Below, piece after piece: positions 1 to 5,793 of a stretch of 7,267 nucleotides of DNA; the stretch's first letter is position 1, and each line of letters opens with the position of its first letter. The stretch covers positions 1 to 7,267 of the forward strand of contig DAOVXI010000096.1 in the NCBI GenBank assembly GCA_030636245.1, read 5' to 3'. Source of the stretch: Deltaproteobacteria bacterium (GTDB lineage: Bacteria > Desulfobacterota > GWC2-55-46 > DRQE01). Position numbers and translations under genes: made by a program. Below the pieces are notes generated by a model. That model was given only the letters and a program-made list of their open reading frames with translations. It was not told the DNA's origin and did not search any database.

Positions 1-1001
1 TGAATGGAAGGCAGCTCGTCGTCCTTGAACTTCCCGCGCTGAGTGGTAAGGGTAGAGAGTATAAGGTCGTCTATGAGATTCTTTTTTTCTTTTTCCTCAA
101 GCGAGGCCGCAAGGGTGCTTAGAAGCTGCTGCATGATCCTGTGACGGTAGGGCTCAGTGCCGGTACGGTCAAGACGTTCCTGGATTAGCTCCTTTGCTTC
201 ATCTGTTTTTCCGTAGTTTACCTTCATCATGATGGTGTCTTTTACAAGATCCACCGATTCGTGTGACGGGAAGTGGGGGTTGTCCTTGAAGGTGTCGAGG
301 ACCTGAGTATAAAGGTCATCGGCCTCTTTTTCCTGACCACCCTGGCGATACATCGCAGCCAGTGAGCCGGTGCGGTCCGCGACCTCTCCGAACATCTCAA
401 GCTTATCGGCAAACTTCGTGTCTACTATGCGGTCAAAGTACTTCTTGTTAAGTGCAAAGGCATTCTCCGTGTCGCCTGCTTTAAGGTACTCGCCTGTTAT
501 TACGTTCACGATCATGTTGAGGTCCGGATCGTCAAGGCCGAAGTGAGGGCCATTTTCGTCAAGGAGTATCTCGGCCTGTTTGACCATATCCTGCTTGGCG
601 CAGAACTCTACGAGATAGAGCACCATGTGGCGGAAGTTGCGGCTTGTTTCCGGAAGTTCACTGATGCGTTTTTTGAATAACTTGACCCCGTCCTTTGCGT
701 TGCCGCTGACGTTGGTCCTTGTCCATGCAAGTCCGCGTAGACAGTTTGTGGCCTCTATCGTATCTATCTTATCTATTTTTTCTGTTATGGCTACGGCCTT
801 TTCAAGCTCCTTCGAGGCGCTCTTTGCGTCGCCCTTGGCCAAAAGGACATCCGTTACCATGAGCCTTGCCCGAACCGCTTCGAGTGAATCTTCTCCGGCC
901 GCGGCCTCTGTTGCCAGAAGCTCGCTGCCCGCAAGCGCTGCCGCTTCATCAAAGTTCTGTGCGTTAATTAATTCATCTATTTTTTGCGTGATATCCTGCA
1001 T
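1..1001 (-). CDS. TPR-like alpha-helical repeat protein of unknown function (C-terminus off the left edge)
   Basis: Reading the minus strand from an ATG at 1001-999 gives 333 complete codons with no stop before the edge, so the gene is partial. It starts MQDITQKIDELINAQNFDEA. The visible part is nearly all predicted helix, rich in Ala, Glu, Lys, Leu and Asp. It has repeated helix pairs of the TPR type, for example around residues 8-35, 45-75, 125-150, 165-190 and 220-240, but no repeat is a textbook TPR. There is no signal peptide or membrane segment, so a cytoplasmic place is likely. A Shine-Dalgarno AAGGAA (minus strand, 1016-1011) lies 9 nt before the ATG and supports this start. The gene is divergent from mtnP. 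I do not recognise the family. A scaffold or protein-interaction role would fit the fold, but no function can be assigned. Confidence 0.85.
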   Translation of the reverse strand, partial: MQDITQKIDELINAQNFDEAAALAGSELLATEAAAGEDSLEAVRARLMVTDVLLAKGDAKSASKELEKAVAITEKIDKIDTIEATNCLRGLAWTRTNVSGNAKDGVKLFKKRISELPETSRNFRHMVLYLVEFCAKQDMVKQAEILLDENGPHFGLDDPDLNMIVNVITGEYLKAGDTENAFALNKKYFDRIVDTKFADKLEMFGEVADRTGSLAAMYRQGGQEKEADDLYTQVLDTFKDNPHFPSHESVDLVKDTIMMKVNYGKTDEAKELIQERLDRTGTEPYRHRIMQQLLSTLAASLEEKEKKNLIDDLILSTLTTQRGKFKDDELPSI

Positions 1002-1073
1002 TTTTTTAAATTCCTTTTTTTTGTTTTATTTTAGCGGCCCCGTGAATCTCTTCCGCCTCATTTGGAACCATTA

Positions 1074-1102
1074 TTTATAATATATTTAGATTATTAGTAC
1101 AA
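1074..1102 (-). promoter_or_regulatory. Predicted sigma70-type promoter for the leftward TPR-like gene
   Basis: On the minus strand TTGTAC (1102-1097) is followed after exactly 17 nt by TATAAA (1079-1074), in a very AT-rich stretch. Transcription would start near 1067 and leave a leader of roughly 65 nt before the ATG at 1001. The call rests on consensus likeness and spacing only. Confidence 0.5.
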
Positions 1103-1184
1103 GGTTATTGTTTGGTAAATTATGGGAATAAAGATAAAACTTCGGAAAATCCTGAAAAATCTGGGGTTTGGAGGGCAAAATCCC

Positions 1185-1213
1185 TTGACCGTAGCCGCAC
1201 TTGATGATAAAAA
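1185..1213 (+). promoter_or_regulatory. Predicted sigma70-type promoter for the mtnP operon
   Basis: TTGACC (1185-1190) is a near-consensus -35 box. TAAAAA (1208-1213) lies 17 nt downstream, and the overlapping GATAAA (1206-1211) is an alternative -10. The leader to the mtnP ATG would be about 30 nt. The -10 is weak, so the exact start is uncertain. No riboswitch-like fold was recognised in the region 1081-1252. Confidence 0.4.
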
Positions 1214-1252
1214 CTACATTTACATTTAAGCGAAGAAAGGAAGTACTTTTTG

Positions 1253-2116
1253 ATGAGTGAGACTGTGATAGGGGTAATTGGCGGAAGCGGACTTTATGAG
1301 ATAGAAGGTTTGACCGATGTTGAAGAGGTTAGTGTTGATACGCCTTTTGGTGAGCCATCGGATAAGTATATAACAGGAAGCCTTGAGGGAAAGAAACTTG
1401 TTTTTCTTCCACGTCACGGCAGGGGGCACCGCTTAACGCCCTCTGAGATAAACTACCGCGCTAACATATACGGTATGAAAAAACTCGGGGTGGAGTACCT
1501 CATAAGCGTCTCGGCTGTCGGCAGTATGCGTGAAGACATTGAGCCCGGGCACATGGTCATAGTGGACCAGTTCTTTGACCAGACAAAGGGCCGTAAGTCG
1601 AGCTTCTTCGGCGAAGGCATTGTGGGTCACGTTGAGTTCGCGGAGCCGGTTTGCGGAAGCCTTGGCGGGATACTTTATGAGAGCGCAAAAGAGGCCGGAG
1701 CGACCGTGCATAAAGGCGGGACATACATATGTATCGAAGGTCCCCAGTTCTCAACCAGAGCCGAGAGTAATATCTATAGGAAGTGGGGCGTGGATGTTAT
1801 CGGCATGACGAACGTTCCCGAGAGCAAGCTTGCCAGAGAGGCCGAGATCTGTTACTCGACCATAGCTCTTTCAACCGATTATGATTGCTGGCACGATGCC
1901 CACGAAAACGTGACCGTCGATATGATACTCGATACCATTTCAAAGAACGTCTCAACGGCACGCGCCATTATAAAAGATGCTGTACCAAAGATAGGCGGCG
2001 AGAGGAGCTGTAAGTGCAGCGGGGCGATGCAGTTCGCTGTCGTAACCGATCCGAAGCTGATACCTGCCAAGACAAAAGAGAATATGGAAGTACTTATAGG
2101 AAAGTATAATAAATAA
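1253..2116 (+). CDS. mtnP: S-methyl-5'-thioadenosine phosphorylase (MTAP family)
   Basis: This enzyme splits methylthioadenosine, the by-product of polyamine and other SAM-dependent synthesis, with phosphate into adenine and methylthioribose-1-phosphate in the cytoplasm. The 287-residue product is the usual family length and follows human MTAP along its whole length. Visible motifs are GGSGLY (10-15), PRHGRGH (53-59, phosphate/ribose site), IEGPQFSTRAES (161-172), MTNVPE (185-190) and STDYDCW (207-213). Asp at 209 and 211 in the last motif is typical of MTAPs that take 6-aminopurines; PNPs carry Asn there. A CKC pair (253-255) resembles the CXC of some archaeal MTAPs. The ATG at 1253 is chosen, with AAGGAAG (1237-1243) upstream; a TTG directly before it (1250) would add one residue. 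It is first in a five-gene run. A plain purine nucleoside phosphorylase is the main alternative and is less likely. Confidence 0.95.
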   Translation: MSETVIGVIGGSGLYEIEGLTDVEEVSVDTPFGEPSDKYITGSLEGKKLVFLPRHGRGHRLTPSEINYRANIYGMKKLGVEYLISVSAVGSMREDIEPGHMVIVDQFFDQTKGRKSSFFGEGIVGHVEFAEPVCGSLGGILYESAKEAGATVHKGGTYICIEGPQFSTRAESNIYRKWGVDVIGMTNVPESKLAREAEICYSTIALSTDYDCWHDAHENVTVDMILDTISKNVSTARAIIKDAVPKIGGERSCKCSGAMQFAVVTDPKLIPAKTKENMEVLIGKYNK

Positions 2117-2134
2117 CAAAGGGGATTATTAAAG

Positions 2135-3046
2135 ATGGATATACTTGTTGTAGGCTCGGTTGCTTTTGATAGCGTTGAAACACCATTTGGTCAGGCCGAT
2201 GAGGTGCTCGGCGGCTCGGCGACCTATTTTTCTACATCAGCCAGCTACTTCTCGAATGTCGCGATGGTAGCGGTCGTTGGCGAGGACTTTCCCGTTGAGC
2301 ATGAAGTGATGCTTAAGGAGAAAAATATCGATCTTGCCGGACTTCAGAGGGTCAAGGGGGGCGAGACCTTCCGCTGGAAGGGCAGGTACGAATATGACCT
2401 TAACCAGGCCCACACACTTGAGACCCATTTGAATGTCTTTGAATCCTTTTCCCCGGAGCTTCCGGAGGAGTATAAAAAGATCCCTTATGTATTTTTGGCC
2501 AATATCGATCCGGAGCTTCAGCTTAAGGTCTTGGAGCAGGTGGAGAACCCCAAGCTTGTGGCCTGTGATACCATGAACTTCTGGATAGAGGGCAAGCAGG
2601 ACAAACTGCGTGAACTTCTAAAGAAGGTCGATATGTTCGTTATAAATGAGGGCGAGGCCCGTGAGTTCTCGGACGAGGCGAGCCTTGTACGCGCGGCACG
2701 TCACATTCTGGACTGCGGCCCGCATACCGTTATAATCAAGCGCGGCGAGTACGGAGCGCTTATGTTCAAGGATGATGAGGTCTTTAACGCACCGGCCTAT
2801 CCCATGGAGGATATCTTTGACCCCACAGGCGCGGGCGACAGCTTTGCCGGCGGGCTTATGGGCTACCTGGCCAATACCGGCGATCTGAGCGAGGAAGGGC
2901 TTAGAAAAGCAATAATAATTGGCAGCACCATGGCAAGCTTTAATGTGGAGGCATTTAGCCTTAACCGTTTGAAGGATCTCACTCTTGACGAGATCAATCT
3001 CCGCTACAAGGCGTTTAAGCGGTTGACCCATTTTGAAGAGCTGTGA
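2135..3046 (+). CDS. PfkB/ribokinase-family sugar or nucleoside kinase
   Basis: This is an ATP-dependent kinase of the ribokinase fold, 303 residues, a normal length for the family. The N-terminal part has the GG pair of the substrate site (26-27, in VLGGSATYF). The C-terminal signature DPTGAGDSF (229-237) contains the anion hole and the catalytic base Asp235. An NxxE-type motif (N171, E174) for Mg/phosphate and KRGEYGA (202-208) for nucleotide binding are also visible. The substrate cannot be read from the sequence. Eighteen nucleotides separate it from mtnP, and AAAGGGGA (2118-2125) serves as ribosome site, so the two are surely co-transcribed. A role on a product of methylthioadenosine breakdown, or as a nucleoside kinase, is inference from this pairing. 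MTAP already yields a phosphorylated sugar, so a methylthioribose kinase is not required, and MtnK belongs to a different fold. Confidence 0.9.
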   Translation: MDILVVGSVAFDSVETPFGQADEVLGGSATYFSTSASYFSNVAMVAVVGEDFPVEHEVMLKEKNIDLAGLQRVKGGETFRWKGRYEYDLNQAHTLETHLNVFESFSPELPEEYKKIPYVFLANIDPELQLKVLEQVENPKLVACDTMNFWIEGKQDKLRELLKKVDMFVINEGEAREFSDEASLVRAARHILDCGPHTVIIKRGEYGALMFKDDEVFNAPAYPMEDIFDPTGAGDSFAGGLMGYLANTGDLSEEGLRKAIIIGSTMASFNVEAFSLNRLKDLTLDEINLRYKAFKRLTHFEEL

Positions 3047-3073
3047 TAGAATAACTATGTTCTTTAGAGGACC

Positions 3074-3898
3074 ATGACGATATTTCATAAATTAAATTCT
3101 ATGGTTAGAAAGCCTGGCATACAGGCTTCATTGCCGCTGTTGTTCCTGGCGCTTGTTGTTGTGCTGCTTCCAGGATGCAAGAGCACCGAGGATGTCAAGG
3201 TCAACAACAAATCCGCCGATCTATACTTTGGCGAAGGAAGTGTGCACTTAAGTGACGGCAATGTTCCGTTTGCCCTTGAGAATTTTTCAAAGGCTGTTGA
3301 GCTTGAGCCGGATAACCCGAGGTACAATAACTACCTCGGGCTTGCCTATCTTTTCCTTATGAAGGTAACCCCCGACAGGAACACATACCCTCAGGCCGTT
3401 AAGCATATAAAGAAAGCCATAGAGCTTGATCCCAAGTACACTGACGCGAAGCTTAACCTTGGTGCTGTGTACCTTGATATGGAGGATTGGGACAAGGCCA
3501 TAGTTACCTTTAAGATCGTACTTGAGGATATTTTTTACAATAAGCACGGCAAGGCATATACCAATCTGGGTTGGGCTTACTACAACAAAGGCTTGAACGA
3601 GATGGCGCTCAAGAACCTCAGGACCGCGCTCAAGATAAACCCGAATAATGCCCTTGCATATAACTACATGGGGCTTACGCTTCTGAAAACAAACAAGCTC
3701 AAGGGTGCCGTTGCCGCGCATGAGAAAGCGGTCAAGCTAAGGCCAAGCTCTGTTGAGTACAACTATAACCTTGCCGTGGCTCTTTCCAAGAACAAGGACA
3801 GGGACGGCGCGATAGAGGTCTTTGAGAAGGTTATAAAGCTGAACCCGACAAGCGAGAAGGCATCACGGGCCAGAGACTATATCAAACTTTTAAAGTAA
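3074..3898 (+). CDS. TPR-repeat outer-membrane lipoprotein, PilF/PilW-like
   Basis: The 274-residue product has a basic N-terminus, a hydrophobic core (about 19-33) and a lipobox LPGC with the acylated Cys at 35, so it should be a lipoprotein facing the periplasm. Lys at +2 does not signal inner-membrane retention, which favours the outer membrane. About six TPR units follow (roughly 47-80, 84-120, 123-157, 160-191, 194-225, 228-259), with typical helix B ends such as KAVELEPDN, KAIELDPKY and KLNPTSEKA. Such proteins act as docking scaffolds; PilF/PilW helps assemble type IV pilus secretins. The gene directly precedes a rodZ-like gene, the same order as pilF-rodZ in gammaproteobacteria, which supports the comparison. 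No pilus gene is in the window, so a pilus role is unproven. The start is uncertain: AGAGGA (3066-3071) sits only 2 nt before this ATG, and Met10 (3101) would also leave a normal signal peptide but has no ribosome site. Confidence 0.88.
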   Translation: MTIFHKLNSMVRKPGIQASLPLLFLALVVVLLPGCKSTEDVKVNNKSADLYFGEGSVHLSDGNVPFALENFSKAVELEPDNPRYNNYLGLAYLFLMKVTPDRNTYPQAVKHIKKAIELDPKYTDAKLNLGAVYLDMEDWDKAIVTFKIVLEDIFYNKHGKAYTNLGWAYYNKGLNEMALKNLRTALKINPNNALAYNYMGLTLLKTNKLKGAVAAHEKAVKLRPSSVEYNYNLAVALSKNKDRDGAIEVFEKVIKLNPTSEKASRARDYIKLLK

Positions 3899-3901
3899 GG
3901 G

Positions 3902-3915
3902 TGGAGTGAACGTTG
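3902..3915 (+). promoter_or_regulatory. Ribosome binding site deciding the TTG start of the rodZ-like gene
   Basis: TGGAG (3902-3906) lies 6 nt before a TTG codon (3913-3915). No ATG or GTG sits at a suitable distance in this frame, and the RodZ helix-turn-helix begins almost at once after the TTG, so TTG is taken as the start. Confidence 0.6.
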
Positions 3916-4722
3916 GAAAAGGTCGGACAATATCTTAGACAGGAAAGAGAGCTTAGGGATGTAGAGCTTAAGGATATCTCCAAGTTCTCAAGGATAAGTG
4001 AAAGCCAGTTGACGCTTCTTGAGGAAGGCAACTTTGAGGAGCTTCCGCATCCTACCTTCGTTAAGGGCTATATACGTTCATACTGCAAGTGTATCGGCCT
4101 TGATGACAGCGAGGCACTGCTTCGTTATGAGACGGCGCTAAAGTTTTCGGAGGCCGATGGTGAGGTAAAGAAATCTGCCAGCTTCGAGCAGGAAAAGCCT
4201 GAGACAAAACTTTTCCCCGGCGGCTCATCCGATACGGTAAAAAAAGATGGTGCTGTCACAGGCATCCTGGTTGTTGTCGGGTTGATAGTTATCGGTGTTT
4301 ACATCGCCTTCTCGATCGGCAATACGGAGAGGGACGATACTTCAAAGGTGGCAGCGTTGCCTCAAGCTTCAAAGGCGGAGACCGTTCTCCAGGCAGATAC
4401 CCCTGAGGGTGAACTCACTACAGAGGCAGGCACAGAAGCCGATCAAGTTACTGTGGGTTCCAGAGAAAGCGTAAAGCAGGCCGTTGCAGAGAGCCAGGAG
4501 CAGATAACTGCGGCAATACAAGTTGAGAAGGAAGAGAGCCCCGTATATAATTATGTACCGAAAGAGAAGAACCATGAGCTTATTGTCAGTGCCAGCAAAA
4601 GGGTGTGGATAAGGGCTGAGATAGATATTGACGATGAGGGCGGCGGTGGAGTAAGGGACGCTATGTTGCAAGAAGGCGAAGAGATAAAGCTTTACGCTGA
4701 AAAGGTTTTTTTTTGCTCATAG
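3913..4722 (+). CDS. rodZ: RodZ-like helix-turn-helix membrane protein, C-terminal domain out of frame
   Basis: RodZ links the MreB cytoskeleton to the cell-wall elongation machinery. Residues about 3-65 form the HTH_25 domain (LRQERELRDVELKDIS, then the conserved PHPTFVKGYIRSYCK, where RodZ has its MreB-facing helix bundle). A linker follows, then one membrane helix (about 115-136), a long Ala/Glu/Thr-rich periplasmic linker (137-220), and the start of the periplasmic DUF4115 domain (about 222 on). The frame as given stops at 4720-4722 after 269 residues, ending KVFFCS, in the middle of that domain. The missing part lies in the next frame (to 4820), and one extra T in the nine-T run at 4706-4714 rejoins it to give about 302 residues. 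Start is TTG. It sits 14 nt after the TPR lipoprotein gene, as in pilF-rodZ pairs. Family call is firm; whether a full product is made is not known. Confidence 0.88.
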   Translation: MEKVGQYLRQERELRDVELKDISKFSRISESQLTLLEEGNFEELPHPTFVKGYIRSYCKCIGLDDSEALLRYETALKFSEADGEVKKSASFEQEKPETKLFPGGSSDTVKKDGAVTGILVVVGLIVIGVYIAFSIGNTERDDTSKVAALPQASKAETVLQADTPEGELTTEAGTEADQVTVGSRESVKQAVAESQEQITAAIQVEKEESPVYNYVPKEKNHELIVSASKRVWIRAEIDIDDEGGGGVRDAMLQEGEEIKLYAEKVFFCS

Positions 4723-4820
4723 GCAACGCACCGGCGGTAACCGTTACCTTTGACGGCGAAGTTGTTCCAATTGAAGGTGAAGAGGGTCAGGTCCGAAGGA
4801 TAAAGCTGCCCTCAAGTTAG
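4701..4820 (+). pseudogene. Out-of-frame 3' end of rodZ (last strands of DUF4115)
   Basis: This frame is open from 4701 to a TAG at 4818-4820. From 4713 it encodes 35 residues beginning LLIGNAPAVTVTFDGE and ending VRRIKLPSS. That is the usual end of the RodZ periplasmic domain: E. coli RodZ has a similar KLTIGAPAAV block followed by an x-Gly turn and a terminal V-x-R-x-x-L strand. The fragment has no start codon or ribosome site of its own, so it is not a separate gene. It is the tail that belongs to the CDS starting at 3913, and only a frameshift inside the T run connects them. Confidence 0.8.
4706..4714 (+). repeat. Nine-T homopolymer at the rodZ frame break
   Basis: Nine consecutive T bases follow GG and precede GCTCATAGG. 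The run sits exactly where the upstream and downstream rodZ frames part. Ten T (or seven) restores one continuous frame, and ten gives a residue spacing that matches E. coli RodZ. It has no GC-rich hairpin before it and so is not a terminator. Confidence 0.9.
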
Positions 4821-4880
4821 CCGTTCTTACAAGAGATAAGTTGAGCATAATATAGAAATACTTTGGGAGTGATCTGGTTA

Positions 4881-5597
4881 ATGGAGACGATATCAGTAAG
4901 GTGCAGGAAGTGCGGAAAGAAGATGACATCAAGCCGCATTGATGATAACAAGATAAAGTTCAAGTGCTCCTGTGGTTTCTCCGAGTACAGGCCCGGCTCA
5001 GCCGCAAGCAGGTCCATAAACCCTCACGTCTCAAAGGACAGCCTTATTCCCATAAAGTTTGATGTCACGGGAGAGTTCTACATAGGGGGTGAAAAGGCAG
5101 AGAGAGAGCGCAGGGAGATAATCACCCTTGATGAGATAAGCATGCTCGCAAGCTCTGACTATGACCTTGAAAGCGTGCTTAAAGGGGTTGCGGAGAAGAC
5201 AGCGAAACGCCTTGGCGTTGATGTTTGTTCGATCTATGTATGGGATGGTGATAAACTTGTTCTGAGAGGAACATTCGGGCTCAGTCAAGCGGCCGTTGGA
5301 CGCGCATCTATTAGTATAGGCGAAGGCGTTACCGGTTCTGCCGTAGAGGCAAAGTCACCTCAGCTTGTGCCGGATATAAGCGTGGATGAGCGTTATAAGT
5401 TCTTTAGTGAAACAAAGGAAGAGCAGTATAAGATAAAGACCATGTACTCATATCCTTTGATGAACGGCGATGACCCGGTGGGTGTTCTGAACGCACAGAC
5501 GGTTGTTGTGCGTGAGTTCACGGAAGATGAGCTGTACTTTATCTCGGTTATCGCAAATATCGTTCTTGGTGCGGTGAAGATGAGAAAGAAGCGCTGA
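4881..5597 (+). CDS. Zinc-ribbon and GAF-domain protein (putative cytoplasmic sensor)
   Basis: The 238-residue product has two parts. Residues 8-31 hold a small zinc ribbon with Cys8, Cys11, Cys29 and Cys31 (CRKC ... CSC). After a linker and a charged segment (70-80), residues about 84-235 form a GAF domain, with VCSIYVWDGDKLVLRGTFG (115-133), the typical SIGEGVTGSAVE (145-156), and a closing YPLMNGDDPVGVLNAQ strand pair. GAF domains bind small ligands such as nucleotides or haem, or mediate dimers. The ligand here cannot be read from sequence. There is no output domain (no HTH, kinase, GGDEF or ATPase), so it may act by binding a partner. The ATG at 4881 is chosen because GGGAGTGATC (4865-4874) is a strong ribosome site just before it; a TTG at 4863 would place that site inside the gene. 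It is last in the operon, ahead of a terminator. Confidence 0.88.
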   Translation: METISVRCRKCGKKMTSSRIDDNKIKFKCSCGFSEYRPGSAASRSINPHVSKDSLIPIKFDVTGEFYIGGEKAERERREIITLDEISMLASSDYDLESVLKGVAEKTAKRLGVDVCSIYVWDGDKLVLRGTFGLSQAAVGRASISIGEGVTGSAVEAKSPQLVPDISVDERYKFFSETKEEQYKIKTMYSYPLMNGDDPVGVLNAQTVVVREFTEDELYFISVIANIVLGAVKMRKKR

Positions 5598-5634
5598 GTA
5601 CGGGATATTTATCTTTGATCAGTGTCCTTTTGAT

Positions 5635-5668
5635 GGGCCCGGCCTTAGTGGACGGGCTCTTTTATCTT
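5635..5668 (+). terminator. Rho-independent terminator after the mtnP-to-GAF operon
   Basis: GGGCCCGGCC (5635-5644) pairs with GGACGGGCTC (5650-5659) around the loop TTAGT, with one G-U pair and one G-A mismatch. The tail is TTTTATCTT. It lies 37 nt after the stop of the GAF gene and closes the operon. Confidence 0.8.
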
Positions 5669-5717
5669 TGTTCCGGAGTGAGAGTGAGTGATGTCGGAGT
5701 ACAAAGCTTTGATATCA

Positions 5718-5762
5718 TTGGGTTAAATAAATTTTGAAAATATAATGCTACGATGTTATATT
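5718..5762 (+). promoter_or_regulatory. Two overlapping sigma70-type promoters for the DUF2155-like lipoprotein gene
   Basis: The first candidate is TTGGGT (5718-5723), 17 nt, then a perfect TATAAT (5741-5746). The second is TTGAAA (5734-5739), 17 nt, then TATATT (5757-5762). Both have ideal spacing and would give leaders of about 40 and 25 nt. Either or both could be used. They show that the following gene is transcribed apart from the operon upstream. Confidence 0.6.
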
Positions 5763-5793
5763 AAATTGGTCAATAAACTAGGAGGCTGGATAA

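Noticed and set aside
625..1080. Plus-strand ORF of 151 codons, rich in Ser, Ala and Phe
   Set aside because: It lies opposite the minus-strand TPR-like gene, which has a good ribosome site and coherent helical repeats. The plus-strand product looks like an antisense translation.
1102..1252. A SAM- or purine-type riboswitch ahead of mtnP
   Set aside because: No conserved riboswitch core or matching stems were recognised, and the predicted promoter leaves only about 30 nt of leader.
4690..4714. The nine-T run as a rho-independent terminator within rodZ
   Set aside because: No GC-rich hairpin lies directly before it, and coding similarity continues past it in the shifted frame.
4821..4880. 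A separate promoter for the zinc-ribbon GAF gene (TAATAT at 4848-4853)
   Set aside because: No acceptable -35 box is found at the right distance, and the gap is short enough for the gene to belong to the operon.
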